From NCBI RefSeq assembly GCF_041529975.1, contig NZ_CP168030.1, positions 310,001 to 374,000 of the forward strand: a DNA stretch of 64,000 nt, written 5' to 3'. Made by a program: the position numbers and the translations under genes. The notes under the pieces are model-generated. The model was not told where the DNA came from. It saw nothing but the letters and a program-made list of their open reading frames with translations, and searched no databases. The DNA comes from Microbacterium maritypicum. GTDB lineage: Bacteria > Actinomycetota > Actinomycetes > Actinomycetales > Microbacteriaceae. This document shows, in pieces, positions 25,054-33,851 of the stretch; the first letter of the stretch is position 1; each line of letters starts with the position of its first letter.

Positions 25054-25084
25054 TAATACCGGGATAGTATTACCGGGATAGTTA
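25054..25084. promoter_or_regulatory. Operator-like direct and inverted repeats between XRE and map
   Basis: TACCGGGATAGT occurs twice with a 14-base period (25057-25068 and 25071-25082). Overlapping it is the inverted repeat TAATAC-N7-GTATTA (25054-25072). This A/T-rich stretch probably holds both promoters and binds the XRE protein. Confidence 0.7.
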
Positions 25085-25107
25085 TTGGTCACGACGGAAG
25101 AGGACCC

Positions 25108-25881
25108 ATGATCGAGATCCTGAACGCCGACGAGCTCGCGCGGGCACGGGCGACCGGCGCGCTCGTCGGCGACATCCTGCAGGCGTTGAAAGCCCGCGCC
25201 GCGGTCGGTGTGAATCTGCTCGACCTCGACCGGTGGGCGAAGCGGCTGATCGAGGATGCCGGTGCCGAATCCTGCTACGTCGACTACGCCCCCTCGTTCG
25301 GCAGCGGCCCGTTCGGCCACTACCTGTGCACGGCCGTGAACGACGCCGTGCTGCACGGCATGCCCCACGACTACGCCCTTCGGCCGGGAGACCTGCTCAC
25401 GCTCGACCTGGCCGTGACCCTGCGCGGCATCTCGGCCGACGCGGCCATCAGCTTCGTGGTCGGCGGCACCCCGGCGGTGGAAGACCTCGCGATGATCGAG
25501 GCGACCGAGCGGGCGCTCGCCGCGGGCATCGCCGCCGCTCGACCCGGGGCCCGCATCGGTGACCTTTCGCACGCGATCGGCACAGTCCTGCACGACGCCG
25601 GCTACCCGATCAACCTCGAATTCGGCGGCCACGGCATCGGCTCGACCATGCACCAGGATCCGCACATCGCGAACGACGGGCGGCCGGGCCGCGGCTACAC
25701 GCTGCCCCCCGGACTCCTGCTCGCGCTCGAGCCCTGGGTCATGGCCGACACCGACGTGCTGCGCACCGACGACGACGGCTGGACTCTGCGGAGCGCGACC
25801 GGATGCCGCACCGCGCACACCGAGCACACGATCGCGATCACCGCGGACGGGGCCGAGATCCTGACGCGGCCGAGATCCTGA
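25108..25881 (+). CDS. map: Type I methionine aminopeptidase
   Basis: A 257-aa metalloprotease that removes N-terminal methionine from new proteins. The five metal ligands are all visible: D in LTLDLAVTL, D in GISADAAISF, H in GHGIGSTMH, E in LALEPWV and E in HTEHTIAI. The substrate His lies in VLHGMPHDY. The length is that of bacterial type I enzymes without extension. Control by a dedicated divergent XRE regulator is unusual for a housekeeping enzyme, so this is probably a second, conditional copy. Its 3' end lies in a 17-bp tandem repeat. Confidence 0.93.
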   Translation: MIEILNADELARARATGALVGDILQALKARAAVGVNLLDLDRWAKRLIEDAGAESCYVDYAPSFGSGPFGHYLCTAVNDAVLHGMPHDYALRPGDLLTLDLAVTLRGISADAAISFVVGGTPAVEDLAMIEATERALAAGIAAARPGARIGDLSHAIGTVLHDAGYPINLEFGGHGIGSTMHQDPHIANDGRPGRGYTLPPGLLLALEPWVMADTDVLRTDDDGWTLRSATGCRTAHTEHTIAITADGAEILTRPRS

Positions 25882-25908
25882 CCCTGCCGAGATCCTGAAA
25901 CTGCCGAA
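25852..25908. repeat. 17-bp tandem repeat across the map stop codon
   Basis: GCCGAGATCCTGA starts at 25852, 25869 and 25886, with a fourth partial copy at 25903 (period 17). The stop codon of map lies in the second copy. As 17 is not a multiple of three, each copy gain or loss would shift the frame of the last residues. Confidence 0.85.
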
Positions 25909-25933
25909 GGATCGCGCCGCATGACGCGCCGGG

Positions 25934-27436
25934 CTAGCTCAGTACGAGCCCGATCTCGAACGATCGCCGCCACGGCAGGGTCAGTTCCTGGATGCGCACG
26001 TCCTCCGCGGGGAGCGTCGACTCCAGCAGCGCCGTCAACTCCTCGCGGATGACCCGCTCCGCCGTCGCGACCCGGCCGTCGTCGGCCATCGGGTAGACGT
26101 CGGGGAACAGCGCGGGCCCGGAGTCGGTGCGCACGACCGCCTGGTACGCGAAGTCGTCGAGCAGTCGCGTGAGCAGGGCGATGCGGGCGGCGCGGGCATC
26201 GAACGTGTCCGTCGCCCGGCCGACCACTCCGGCTGCCGCGACCGCGACCACGCTGCCGAGCGTGTTGCCGGCCGTGTTCCACCCGCCGAACGCCTCGAGG
26301 CGCCCGAGCAGCCCCGCCTCGGCGAGCGCCCGCACGAGCGCCTCGTCGGCGCCGTTCGGGTAGCGGACGTCCGCGAGGGCCACGTGCTCGCCCGCGTCCA
26401 GCCGCTCCCGGATCAACGCGACCGTGCCGGCCACGGCATCCTCGTCCACCTGATCCGGCCGGCCGCGGAACATGTCGTGCCGGTCAGGATCGGGCGCGTG
26501 CAGCACCAGGGTCACGTCGCCGCCTTCGGAGACCTCCACGGCCCCGGCCGCGCGGATCTGCCGACTCGCGGATGCCGCGAGCGACATGTTCTCGTACGGC
26601 GGGATGCGGGTCATGCCCTCGGCATCGGCGCACGCGACCGAGAACGAGGCGGTCACGCCGGCGTTCGCGGCCAGCGCCCTGGCGACCAGCGCCGCGCCCA
26701 CCTCGTCGGCACCCGGGTACATCAGCACATCGCGGCCCGACGGCAGCATCCGCATCCAGTGCCGCAGCCACACCTGTTCGGCGCTGCCCGCGGCGAACGG
26801 CGCGGTGTCATCGGCGGTGATCGCCAGGAAGTCGAGCGTCGCATCCTCGACGAGCGCGAGCGTCGACAGGTTCATGATGTGATTGCGCAGCCGCCGCGCC
26901 GAGTAGTCGGACACGATCTCGGCCGGCACCGGGGTCAGCTCCGACAGGGGAAGCACGTCGGCCTCGTCGAGCAGCCGGTGCGCGTCGCCGCCGAGCGCAT
27001 GGATCTCCTTGCCGTGTTCCCGCCAGTACTCCGGCTCCTCGGCGGCCGAGTACGAGTTGCTCGCCCGCGTCACGAGCGAGACGGCCGAGATCGGCAGCTC
27101 CGGCCGACGGCGGCGCACCTCGCGCAGCACGTCGAGCCGCTCCAGCACCTCGCGCGTCGTGTCGGCGCTCGTGCGGCTGGCGATCAGCCCGCCGTAGAGC
27201 AGCATGTCGACCGACACCACCACATGAACCGTGGCCGGGTCGGCGACGCGGTCGAGCAGCCAGGCGCCGAGCGCGGTCGCGTCTCCGGCGACACGGTATG
27301 AGGGCAGGATCTCGGCCGGTGGCACGTCGAGGATCACTCCGGCCACCGCGGCGACGTCGCCGGGAAGCCGCACGTTCACCGGCCGGTCGTCGAGCGGGAG
27401 CAGAGCGATGCGCGGGCGCAGAGTCGTGTCGGACAC
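25934..27436 (-). CDS. DUF4127 family protein
   Basis: A 500-aa cytoplasmic protein of the DUF4127 family (IALLPLDDRPVNVRLPGDVAAVAGV opening; VSVDMLLYGGLIASR; TADDTAPFAAGSAEQ; VALADVRYPNGADEALV; GGWNTAGNTLGSVVA). The conserved Asp and Asn residues in DDRP, ADDT and WNTAGN look like an active site, but the chemistry is unknown to me. It lies 60 bases downstream of a GntR regulator and opposite an amino-sugar transport and catabolism operon (transporter, NanE, ROK kinase). I infer a role in degrading the imported sugar derivative, for example releasing or converting the amino sugar. No signal peptide. Confidence 0.88.
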   Translation of the reverse strand: MSDTTLRPRIALLPLDDRPVNVRLPGDVAAVAGVILDVPPAEILPSYRVAGDATALGAWLLDRVADPATVHVVVSVDMLLYGGLIASRTSADTTREVLERLDVLREVRRRRPELPISAVSLVTRASNSYSAAEEPEYWREHGKEIHALGGDAHRLLDEADVLPLSELTPVPAEIVSDYSARRLRNHIMNLSTLALVEDATLDFLAITADDTAPFAAGSAEQVWLRHWMRMLPSGRDVLMYPGADEVGAALVARALAANAGVTASFSVACADAEGMTRIPPYENMSLAASASRQIRAAGAVEVSEGGDVTLVLHAPDPDRHDMFRGRPDQVDEDAVAGTVALIRERLDAGEHVALADVRYPNGADEALVRALAEAGLLGRLEAFGGWNTAGNTLGSVVAVAAAGVVGRATDTFDARAARIALLTRLLDDFAYQAVVRTDSGPALFPDVYPMADDGRVATAERVIREELTALLESTLPAEDVRIQELTLPWRRSFEIGLVLS

Positions 27437-27496
27437 GGGGGAGTGCCTTTCGTCAGGGGACTTCGGGGAGTTCGGGTGGCGATTCGGAAACGGGGG

Positions 27497-28213
27497 TCAG
27501 GGGCGCGAGATCGAGACCAGGTACGAGTAGCGGTCGCCCCGGTACACCGATTCGGCGTACTCGATCGGGCGGCTGCGCGCGTCGTAGGTGGTGCGCTTGA
27601 CCAGGAAGGCGGGCGAGAACGGCGGCGTCTGCAGCGCGTCGGCCTGCTCCTCGTCGAGCACGACCGCATGGATCTCCTGGTCGGCGCGGACCGCGGAGAT
27701 GCCGAACCGCGAGCGCAGATCCTCGTACAGCGAGTCTCCGACGATGCCGTCTTCGAGGCCCGGCACTGCGTCGGCGGCGATCGAGCAGACCTCGAGGCAG
27801 ATCGGGATGTCGTCGGCGGTGCGCACCCGGCGGATGCGGACGACGGGTGACTGCGGGCTGAGGTTCAGCGCGTACCCGGCGGTCTGCCCCGCGGATGCGG
27901 TGCCGACGTCGACCGACAGCGAACCGGGACGCATGTTGCGCGTGTGCATGTCTTCCGAGAACGAGGTGAGCTCGAAGGTCTTGCTGATGCGGGAGGCGCT
28001 CACGAACGTGCCGGCCCCCTGCAGGCGGTAGACCAGGCCGTCGCGCTCCAGCTCGTCGAGGGCACGCCGCACGGTCTGCCGGTTCACCTCGAGCGACTCG
28101 GCGAGGTCGCGCTCGGTCGGCAGCTTCTCGTGCGGGGCGAGCCCCTGCTGGATGACCTCTTCCAGATGCCGTCGCACCCGCTCGTGCTTCGTCACGCCTT
28201 CGATCGACGACAT
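27497..28213 (-). CDS. GntR family regulator (HutC/UTRA type)
   Basis: A 238-aa repressor. The N-terminal winged helix (KHERVRRHLEEVIQQGLAPHEKLPTERDLAESLEVNRQTVRRALDEL split by the usual turn) is followed by a UTRA ligand domain (from about residue 90, VVRIRRVRTADDIPICLEVCSI). It is transcribed with DUF4127 and faces the sugar ABC operon. Matching TTGG-N6-CCAA sites lie on both sides of the divergent promoter. UTRA regulators of this group typically sense phosphorylated sugars such as GlcNAc-6-P, which fits the neighbours. Confidence 0.92.
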   Translation of the reverse strand: MSSIEGVTKHERVRRHLEEVIQQGLAPHEKLPTERDLAESLEVNRQTVRRALDELERDGLVYRLQGAGTFVSASRISKTFELTSFSEDMHTRNMRPGSLSVDVGTASAGQTAGYALNLSPQSPVVRIRRVRTADDIPICLEVCSIAADAVPGLEDGIVGDSLYEDLRSRFGISAVRADQEIHAVVLDEEQADALQTPPFSPAFLVKRTTYDARSRPIEYAESVYRGDRYSYLVSISRP

Positions 28214-28235
28214 GCCACCCCTCCGGTCTGCCCAT

Positions 28236-28314
28236 TTGGACTAACCCAATCTTGACGATCACCCCTGGATGTGTCAATGTCTGTTCTCAGCGGTTCCGAA
28301 TTGGTCTATTCCAA
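28236..28314. promoter_or_regulatory. Paired GntR operators in the amino-sugar locus
   Basis: TTGG-ACTAAC-CCAA at 28236-28249 and TTGG-TCTATT-CCAA at 28301-28314 have equal arms and spacers. The first sits close to the gntR start, the second ahead of the binding-protein gene. Between them TTGACG (28252-28257) may be a -35 box for the operon; the -10 is unclear. Confidence 0.7.
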
Positions 28315-28350
28315 TCCTTTTGTAAGGTCAATGATGAGCGGAGAACTCCC

Positions 28351-29640
28351 ATGCACACGAAGCAGCACATGCGCCGGCGCGCCCTGATCGCCGGTGCCCT
28401 GACCACAGCCACGGTCGTCGCCCTCACCGGATGCGGTGCGGGAGGCGGCGACGCCGACGGCCCGACCGAGATCACGTTCTCGTACCTCTGGGGCGGTGAA
28501 GAGGCGAAGGCGCTCGAAGAGATCATCGCCGACTTCAACGGCAGCCAGGACGAGATCGTGGTCAAGGGCGTCTCCAGCCCCGACACCCAGAAGCAGTTGA
28601 CCTCGATGTCGTCATCGAACGGATCGTTCGACATCTCCGACAACTTCGGCAACACGGTCGGCGCCTGGGCCTCGAAGGGCATCCTCGCCCCTCTGGACGA
28701 CGCGATCGCGGCCGAGGGCATCGAGATCGACGACTTCATCCCCAGCGCCATGGAGCAGATGACCTACGACGGCAAGATCTACTCGCTGCCGATCGCCACC
28801 CACAGCTTCCAGCTGCTCTACAACACGCAGCTGCTGGAGGAAGCCGGCGTCACCCCGCCGACCACCATGGACGAGCTCGCGGCCGCGATCGAGAAGCTCA
28901 CCGTGGTCGACGGATCCGGGAAGATCACGCAGCTCGGCCTCGGTTCGGCCAACGACAGCACGACCCTGACCACCCTCGGCTACGCGTTCGGCGGCAGCTG
29001 GGACGGCGAAGACGGCCCCACCCCCGCCGAAGACGGCAACCTCGAAGCCCTGCAGTGGTACCAGGACAACGTGATCGAGCCGGTCGGCGCCCAGGCCATG
29101 GCGACCTTCGTCTCGGGCCAGGGAGAGTACCTCTCGGCGCAGGACCCGTTCTTCAGCGGCAAGGTCGCGATGATCATCGACGGTGAATGGCGCTCGGCCT
29201 CCGCGGCCAAGATCGCCCCGGACTTCGAGTGGGGTGTCACGGCGATCCCGGCCGCCTCGCCCGAGCTCGAGAACAGCACGCAGGTGACCGCCAGCACGCT
29301 CTTCATCCCCGCGAACTCGAAGCACAAGGAGGAAGCGGCCACGTTCCTCGCCTACCTCGTCAGCGAGGAGCCGATGGAGAAGTTCGCCGTCGCACTCGGC
29401 AACCTGCCCGGACGTACGTCGCTCGCCGGCAGCTCCGCCTTCGACAGCCTGCAGGACTTCGGCGTGTGGGCCGATGCTGCATCCTCTCCGAACGCGAAGG
29501 CGCTCGCGAGCCTTCCGTACAGCGCCGAGTACGCCACCGACCTCGCCACCGCCTTCGATGAGGTCGTCCGTCTCACGGCGACCCCCGAAGAGGCGATCGC
29601 GACGGTCGAGGAGCGCATGGCCAACTACTCCACGAAGTGA
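28351..29640 (+). CDS. ABC sugar transporter, substrate-binding lipoprotein
   Basis: A 429-aa extracellular binding protein of the family 1 (carbohydrate uptake, MalE/UgpB-like) type. A Tat/Sec-like lipoprotein signal has Cys28 in ALTGC. The mature part shows ITFSYLWGGEEAKALEEIIADFN, ...QLLEEAGVTPPTTMDELAAAIEKL and GKVAMIIDGEW, all usual for sugar-binding proteins. ATG 28351 has GCGGAG upstream. First gene of an operon with two permeases, NanE and a ROK kinase; no ATPase is present, so a shared MsiK-type ATPase encoded elsewhere must power it. The ligand is inferred to be an N-acetylmannosamine-containing compound. Confidence 0.93.
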   Translation: MHTKQHMRRRALIAGALTTATVVALTGCGAGGGDADGPTEITFSYLWGGEEAKALEEIIADFNGSQDEIVVKGVSSPDTQKQLTSMSSSNGSFDISDNFGNTVGAWASKGILAPLDDAIAAEGIEIDDFIPSAMEQMTYDGKIYSLPIATHSFQLLYNTQLLEEAGVTPPTTMDELAAAIEKLTVVDGSGKITQLGLGSANDSTTLTTLGYAFGGSWDGEDGPTPAEDGNLEALQWYQDNVIEPVGAQAMATFVSGQGEYLSAQDPFFSGKVAMIIDGEWRSASAAKIAPDFEWGVTAIPAASPELENSTQVTASTLFIPANSKHKEEAATFLAYLVSEEPMEKFAVALGNLPGRTSLAGSSAFDSLQDFGVWADAASSPNAKALASLPYSAEYATDLATAFDEVVRLTATPEEAIATVEERMANYSTK

Positions 29641-29650
29641 TCGAGGCTCC

Positions 29651-30622
29651 GTGACCACTGCAACAGCACGCCGGGTCCGGCAGGAGATTGCTCCTGCCGG
29701 GCCCGGCGGGCGTGCCCCGCGGCGGCGTCGCACCCGCCGGTCGACCCTGATCGGCCTCGCGTTCGCGTCGCCGTTCATCGTCGGGTTCCTGTTCCTCTTC
29801 GCCTACCCGATCGCCGCGTCCGCGTACTACAGCTTCACCGACTTCAACCTGTTCCAGTCCCCGGAGTGGGTGGGGTTGGCGAACTACGTGCAGATGTTCA
29901 ACGACGGCGTCTTCTGGAAGTCGCTCGCGAACACCGCCGTCCTCACCGTCTTCGGCGTTCCGCTCGCGATCGGCATCGCCCTCGCGGGTGCGCACCTGCT
30001 GAACACCCCGGTGCGGGGCCAACCGCTCTACCGCGCACTCGTCTACCTGCCCTCGATCGTCCCCGTCGTCGTCGGCGGCTACCTGTGGCGCTGGCTGCTC
30101 AACGCCCAGTACGGCTTCGTGAACTACTTCCTGTCCTGGTTCGGCATCGAGGGACCGGCCTGGTTGCAGGAGCCCGAATGGACCAAGCCCGCCATCATCC
30201 TGATGTCGCTGTGGACCGTCGGCGGCACCATGATCATCTACCTCGCCGCCCTCCAGGAGGTCCCGAAGGAGCTGTACGAGGCGGCCGAACTGGATGGCGC
30301 GGGCATGTGGCGCCGCTTCACCAGTGTGACCTGGCCCACCGTCTCGCCGGTGACCCTGTTCCAGGTGATCGTGAGCATCATCGGATTCCTGCAGATCTTC
30401 ACGCAGCCGTACATCCTCTCCCAGGAACGGCTGAACCAGGCCGGCTCCGGGCCGGGACAGTCGATGCTGTCGTACGCGATGTACCTGTATCAGAACGCGT
30501 TCGTGTTCCTGAAGATGGGCTACGCGTCGGCCATGGCCTGGACTTTGTTCATCATCACGCTGGTCGTGAGCCTGATCGTGCTCGCGACCTCGAGGAAGTG
30601 GGTGCACGATGGCACACGCTGA
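29651..30622 (+). CDS. ABC sugar transporter permease (MalF-like)
   Basis: A 323-aa permease with six expected helices. After an Arg-rich cytoplasmic start it has FASPFIVGFLFLFAYPIAASAYYSFTDF, and the EAA loop is EVPKELYEAAELDGAGMWRRFTSVTWP (split here only by the helix break). GTG 29651 is chosen since the upstream frame overlaps the binding-protein gene. It overlaps the second permease by 14 bases. Confidence 0.93.
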   Translation: MTTATARRVRQEIAPAGPGGRAPRRRRTRRSTLIGLAFASPFIVGFLFLFAYPIAASAYYSFTDFNLFQSPEWVGLANYVQMFNDGVFWKSLANTAVLTVFGVPLAIGIALAGAHLLNTPVRGQPLYRALVYLPSIVPVVVGGYLWRWLLNAQYGFVNYFLSWFGIEGPAWLQEPEWTKPAIILMSLWTVGGTMIIYLAALQEVPKELYEAAELDGAGMWRRFTSVTWPTVSPVTLFQVIVSIIGFLQIFTQPYILSQERLNQAGSGPGQSMLSYAMYLYQNAFVFLKMGYASAMAWTLFIITLVVSLIVLATSRKWVHDGTR

Positions 30623-31475
30623 CGTCGCCGTCATCCGCAAGCGTCCCCGGCGGGTACGCCGGACGATGCGCCGTGTCCGGCAGCAGGTCTCGGTCGCGCT
30701 GCTCGCGCTGCTGTTCCTTTTTCCGCTGCTCGTGATGCTGTCGACCGCGTTCAAGACGCCGGGCGACGTGTTCTCCTCGCCGCCGTCGCTGCTGCCGACC
30801 GACTGGACGATGGACAACTTCGCCGAGGCGTTCGAGCAGATCCCGGTGTGGCGCTATCTCGGGAACACCCTGTTCGTGTCGGGGATGAGCATCCTCGGCA
30901 CGGTCATCTCGTGCCCGCTCGTGGCCTATGCGCTGGCCAAGGTGCGCTGGCGCGGCTCCCGCCCACTGCTCATCCTGGTGCTGGCCACCATGATGCTCCC
31001 GCCGCAGGTGACCCTCATCCCCCTGTTCCTGGTGTGGAACGGGCTCGAGGCGACCAACACGTATCTGCCGCTGATCGTCCCCGCGTTCCTCGGCACGCCG
31101 TTCTTCATCTTCATGATCCGGCAGTTCCTGCTCGCGGTGCCGGACGAGCTGATCGAGGCCGCCCGCCTGGACGGCGCCTCCGAGTTCCGCACCTACGCGA
31201 CGATCGTGCTGCCGTTGGCGCGGCCCGCCATCGTGACGGCGGCGATCTTCCAGTTCGTGTGGGCGTGGACCGACTTCCTCAACCCGCTCATCTATCTGAA
31301 CGACGAGTCCACCTATACGCTTTCGATCGGTCTGTACGCCTTCTTCGGTGAGAACGACGTGGCCTGGGGGCCGCTGATGGCCGCCTGCGTCATGTTCACC
31401 CTTCCGGCCGTGGTGATCTTCCTGATCGGTCAGAAGTTCTTCATCGGTGGCGCCAGCGCAGGAGCTCTCAAATGA
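30609..31475 (+). CDS. ABC sugar transporter permease (MalG-like)
   Basis: A 288-aa permease with six helices and the EAA loop VPDELIEAARLDGASEFRT followed by VLPLARPAIVTAAIFQF, typical of the second CUT1 permease. It pairs with the preceding permease. Its end overlaps the nanE start by four bases, linking transport and catabolism. Confidence 0.93.
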   Translation: MAHADVAVIRKRPRRVRRTMRRVRQQVSVALLALLFLFPLLVMLSTAFKTPGDVFSSPPSLLPTDWTMDNFAEAFEQIPVWRYLGNTLFVSGMSILGTVISCPLVAYALAKVRWRGSRPLLILVLATMMLPPQVTLIPLFLVWNGLEATNTYLPLIVPAFLGTPFFIFMIRQFLLAVPDELIEAARLDGASEFRTYATIVLPLARPAIVTAAIFQFVWAWTDFLNPLIYLNDESTYTLSIGLYAFFGENDVAWGPLMAACVMFTLPAVVIFLIGQKFFIGGASAGALK

Positions 31476-32155
31476 TCCACGACCCCCTCGAACTCCTCAC
31501 CGGACGCCTGATCGCCTCGGTGCAGGCGCAGTCGGGAAGCCCGGTGCGCGACACGGAGGTGATCGCCGCGCTCGCCGAATCCGCGCTGCTCGGAGGCGCC
31601 AGCGGCCTGCGCCTGAACGGCCCCGACGACATCCGCCGGATGCGGGCGGCGACGGATGCTCCGATCATCGGCCTGCACAAGGTGCACAACGGGGTCCGGA
31701 ACGTGATCACCCCCGACGTCGCGCTGGCGCTCGGCCTCGCGGAGGCGGGAGCCGACATCATCGCGGTGGATGCCACCGTGGAGCAGCTGGGCGACAGGTT
31801 CGACCTGCTGCGCGAGATCGCGGAGGCGACCGGGCGTCCGGTGATGGCCGACGTCTCCACCCTCGACGAGGGGATGCGCGCCCGGGAGGCCGGAGCGGCC
31901 GTGGTCGGTACGACCCTCTCGGGATACACGCCGCACTCGGCGCGGGGCGAGGGGCCGGATCTGCAGCTGGTCGCGGATCTCGTCGCCGCCGGCATCCCCA
32001 CCATCGCCGAGGGGCGGTACCAGACGACCGAGCAGGTGCGCCAGGCGTTCGATGCCGGCGCACTCGCCGTGGTGGTCGGCGGGGCGATCACCGACCCGAT
32101 CGCGATCACCCGGCGCTTCGTCGCGGTGACGCCGGCGGTGCGGAGCCCGGCATGA
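31472..32155 (+). CDS. nanE: N-acylmannosamine-6-phosphate 2-epimerase
   Basis: A 227-aa TIM-barrel enzyme of the NanE family, converting ManNAc-6-P to GlcNAc-6-P. Recognisable parts: LIASVQAQSGSPVRD, ASGLRLNGPDDIRRM, IIGLHKVHNGVRNVITP (catalytic Lys region), IIAVDAT, MADVSTLDEGMRAREAGA and VVVGGAITDP. It overlaps both neighbours (ATGA), being coupled to the permease and the ROK kinase. In the usual pathway NanK phosphorylates ManNAc and NanE epimerises it. NanA (sialate lyase), NagA and NagB are not in this locus. Confidence 0.9.
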   Translation: MIHDPLELLTGRLIASVQAQSGSPVRDTEVIAALAESALLGGASGLRLNGPDDIRRMRAATDAPIIGLHKVHNGVRNVITPDVALALGLAEAGADIIAVDATVEQLGDRFDLLREIAEATGRPVMADVSTLDEGMRAREAGAAVVGTTLSGYTPHSARGEGPDLQLVADLVAAGIPTIAEGRYQTTEQVRQAFDAGALAVVVGGAITDPIAITRRFVAVTPAVRSPA

Positions 32156-33078
32156 TCATCGGCGTCGACATCGGCGGCACGAAGATCGCGGTCGCCGGGT
32201 TCGCGCGCGACGGCGATCGGCTCGAGAGGGCCACCGAGGTGCGCACCCTCGCGACACCGTCTCGCGCGGGTGGTCCGGCCATCGTGCAGGCGGTGGCGGA
32301 TGCCGTGCGCGCGGTGCGCGGTGGCGATCCGGTGGAGGCGGTCGGAGTCGGCACCGCGGGTGTGGTCGGGCCGGACGGCACGATCACCTCGGCCACGGAT
32401 GCGATCAGCGGCTGGGTCGGATTCCCGCTGCGGAGTGCCCTCGCAGATGCGGTCGGCGCCCCGGTCGCGGTGGTCAACGACGTGCATGCCGCCGCGGTGG
32501 CCGAGGCCGAACGGGGCGCCGGAGCGGGCGCGGACGCGATGCTGATGGTCGCGGTCGGCACCGGGATCGGGGGCGCCGTCGTTCTCGCGGACGGACTGCG
32601 TCGCGGCATCACCGGCACCGCGGGGTCGATCGGACACATGGAGATCTCGCTGGCCCCGAACCTCGCCGAGCGCCGCTGCCCCTGCGGTGGCTTCGGCCAC
32701 GTGGAGGCCGTGGCCTCCGGCCCCGCTCTGGAGCAGACGTTCTTCGAGGAGACCGGGGCGCACCTCCCGCTGCGCGAGGTGCATGCGGCGGCTCTGCGCG
32801 GAGACGCCCGGGCGGAACGGGTGATCCGCGACGGTGCGCACCATCTCGGGCGCGCCCTCGCGAGCGCCAATGCGGCCCTCGACGTCGAGGTGATCGTCGT
32901 CGGCGGCGGGGTCGCCGAGATCGGTGAGACCTATCTGGCCGAGGTGCGGCGGGCCTATCGCGCGGCCGCGATGCCCGGACCCTCGGCGGCTCGCGTGGTC
33001 CCGGCGCAGCTCGGGATCGATGCGGCTCTCACCGGTGCCGCGCTCCTCGGCGCGCGCCTGGTCGAGCGCTCGGACTGA
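32152..33078 (+). CDS. nanK: ROK family sugar kinase, probable N-acetylmannosamine kinase
   Basis: A 308-aa ROK kinase (IIGVDIGGTKIAVAGF phosphate loop; VAVVNDVHAAAVAE with catalytic Asp; GTGIGGAVVLADGL). The zinc site reads GHMEI then CPCGGFGHVE: the third Cys of the usual CxCGxxGC is His. The operon position directly after nanE makes N-acetylmannosamine the likeliest substrate; glucose or GlcNAc cannot be excluded by sequence. ATG overlaps the nanE stop. Confidence 0.82.
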   Translation: MIIGVDIGGTKIAVAGFARDGDRLERATEVRTLATPSRAGGPAIVQAVADAVRAVRGGDPVEAVGVGTAGVVGPDGTITSATDAISGWVGFPLRSALADAVGAPVAVVNDVHAAAVAEAERGAGAGADAMLMVAVGTGIGGAVVLADGLRRGITGTAGSIGHMEISLAPNLAERRCPCGGFGHVEAVASGPALEQTFFEETGAHLPLREVHAAALRGDARAERVIRDGAHHLGRALASANAALDVEVIVVGGGVAEIGETYLAEVRRAYRAAAMPGPSAARVVPAQLGIDAALTGAALLGARLVERSD

Positions 33079-33124
33079 GATCGGGAGCGCCGCCCTCCCT
33101 CCTGAAACTCCCACCCCATCCTCA

Positions 33125-33158
33125 GGGTGAACGACATATCGTTGAGTATCGTTCACCC
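33125..33158 (+). promoter_or_regulatory. Inverted repeat ahead of the padR gene
   Basis: GGGTGAACGA (33125-33134) and TCGTTCACCC (33149-33158) form a perfect 10-bp dyad with a 14-base spacer; the spacer repeats part of it (AACGA-N4-TCGTT). It is 16 bases before the padR ATG and probably is its own operator. Confidence 0.65.
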
Positions 33159-33173
33159 CATCAGGAGGTCATC

Positions 33174-33806
33174 ATGAACAACGCATTCCCCTCCAACCCG
33201 TTCGGCGGCACCAGCGGCTCCGGGAACAACGGCGGCCCCGGCGGCCTCTTCGGCGGCGCCGGCTTCGGCACGGGCCCCGGCGGTCCGGCATCCGCGATCT
33301 TCGAGGCGATGGACCAGCTCCGCAAGTCGTTCGAGCCCCGCCCGTCCGGCGGCTCGCGCATGGCCCGCGGCGATGTCCGCACGGCCGTGCTCTCCCTGCT
33401 TGCCGAGAAGCCGATGCACGGCTACCAGATCATCAACGAGATCGCCGAGCGCAGCGGTGGCACCTGGAAGCCGAGTGCCGGCTCCGTGTACCCCACGCTG
33501 CAGCTGCTCGCCGATGAAGGACTCATCGAGGCCGAGGAGCAGAACGGCCGCAAGACCTACTCGCTCACCGAGGCCGGCCGCGCCGTCGCCGACGAGAGCT
33601 CCGAGACCCCGGCCCCGTGGGAGTCGTCCGGCAAGGACGGCCACCGTGACAGCGCCCGCTTCAGTGCGCTGCCCAAGGCGGGCGTCGACCTCGCCGCCGC
33701 CGCAGCGCAGGTCGGTCGCAGCGGTTCTCCCGAGCAGGTGCAGCAGACCATCGAGATCCTCGACGAAGCCCGCCGTAGGCTGTACTCGATCCTCGCGCAG
33801 GACTGA
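33174..33806 (+). CDS. PadR family transcriptional regulator with Gly-rich N-terminus
   Basis: A 210-aa PadR regulator. Residues ~63-135 are the winged helix (RGDVRTAVLSLLAEKPMHGYQIINEIAERSGG, PSAGSVYPTLQLLADEGLIEAEEQNGRKTYSLTEAG); the C-terminus has the dimer helix (QTIEILDEARRRLYSILA). The first 60 residues are a Gly/Pro/Phe-rich stretch, common in actinobacterial PadR homologues with unknown role. Strong AGGAGG ribosome site. An upstream dyad suggests autorepression; the AarF-like kinase 45 bases downstream may be co-transcribed. Confidence 0.92.
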   Translation: MNNAFPSNPFGGTSGSGNNGGPGGLFGGAGFGTGPGGPASAIFEAMDQLRKSFEPRPSGGSRMARGDVRTAVLSLLAEKPMHGYQIINEIAERSGGTWKPSAGSVYPTLQLLADEGLIEAEEQNGRKTYSLTEAGRAVADESSETPAPWESSGKDGHRDSARFSALPKAGVDLAAAAAQVGRSGSPEQVQQTIEILDEARRRLYSILAQD

Positions 33807-33851
33807 CCGCGCAGTGCGGCATCGGGTGAGGGCCTGCGAGAGGACCACGCG

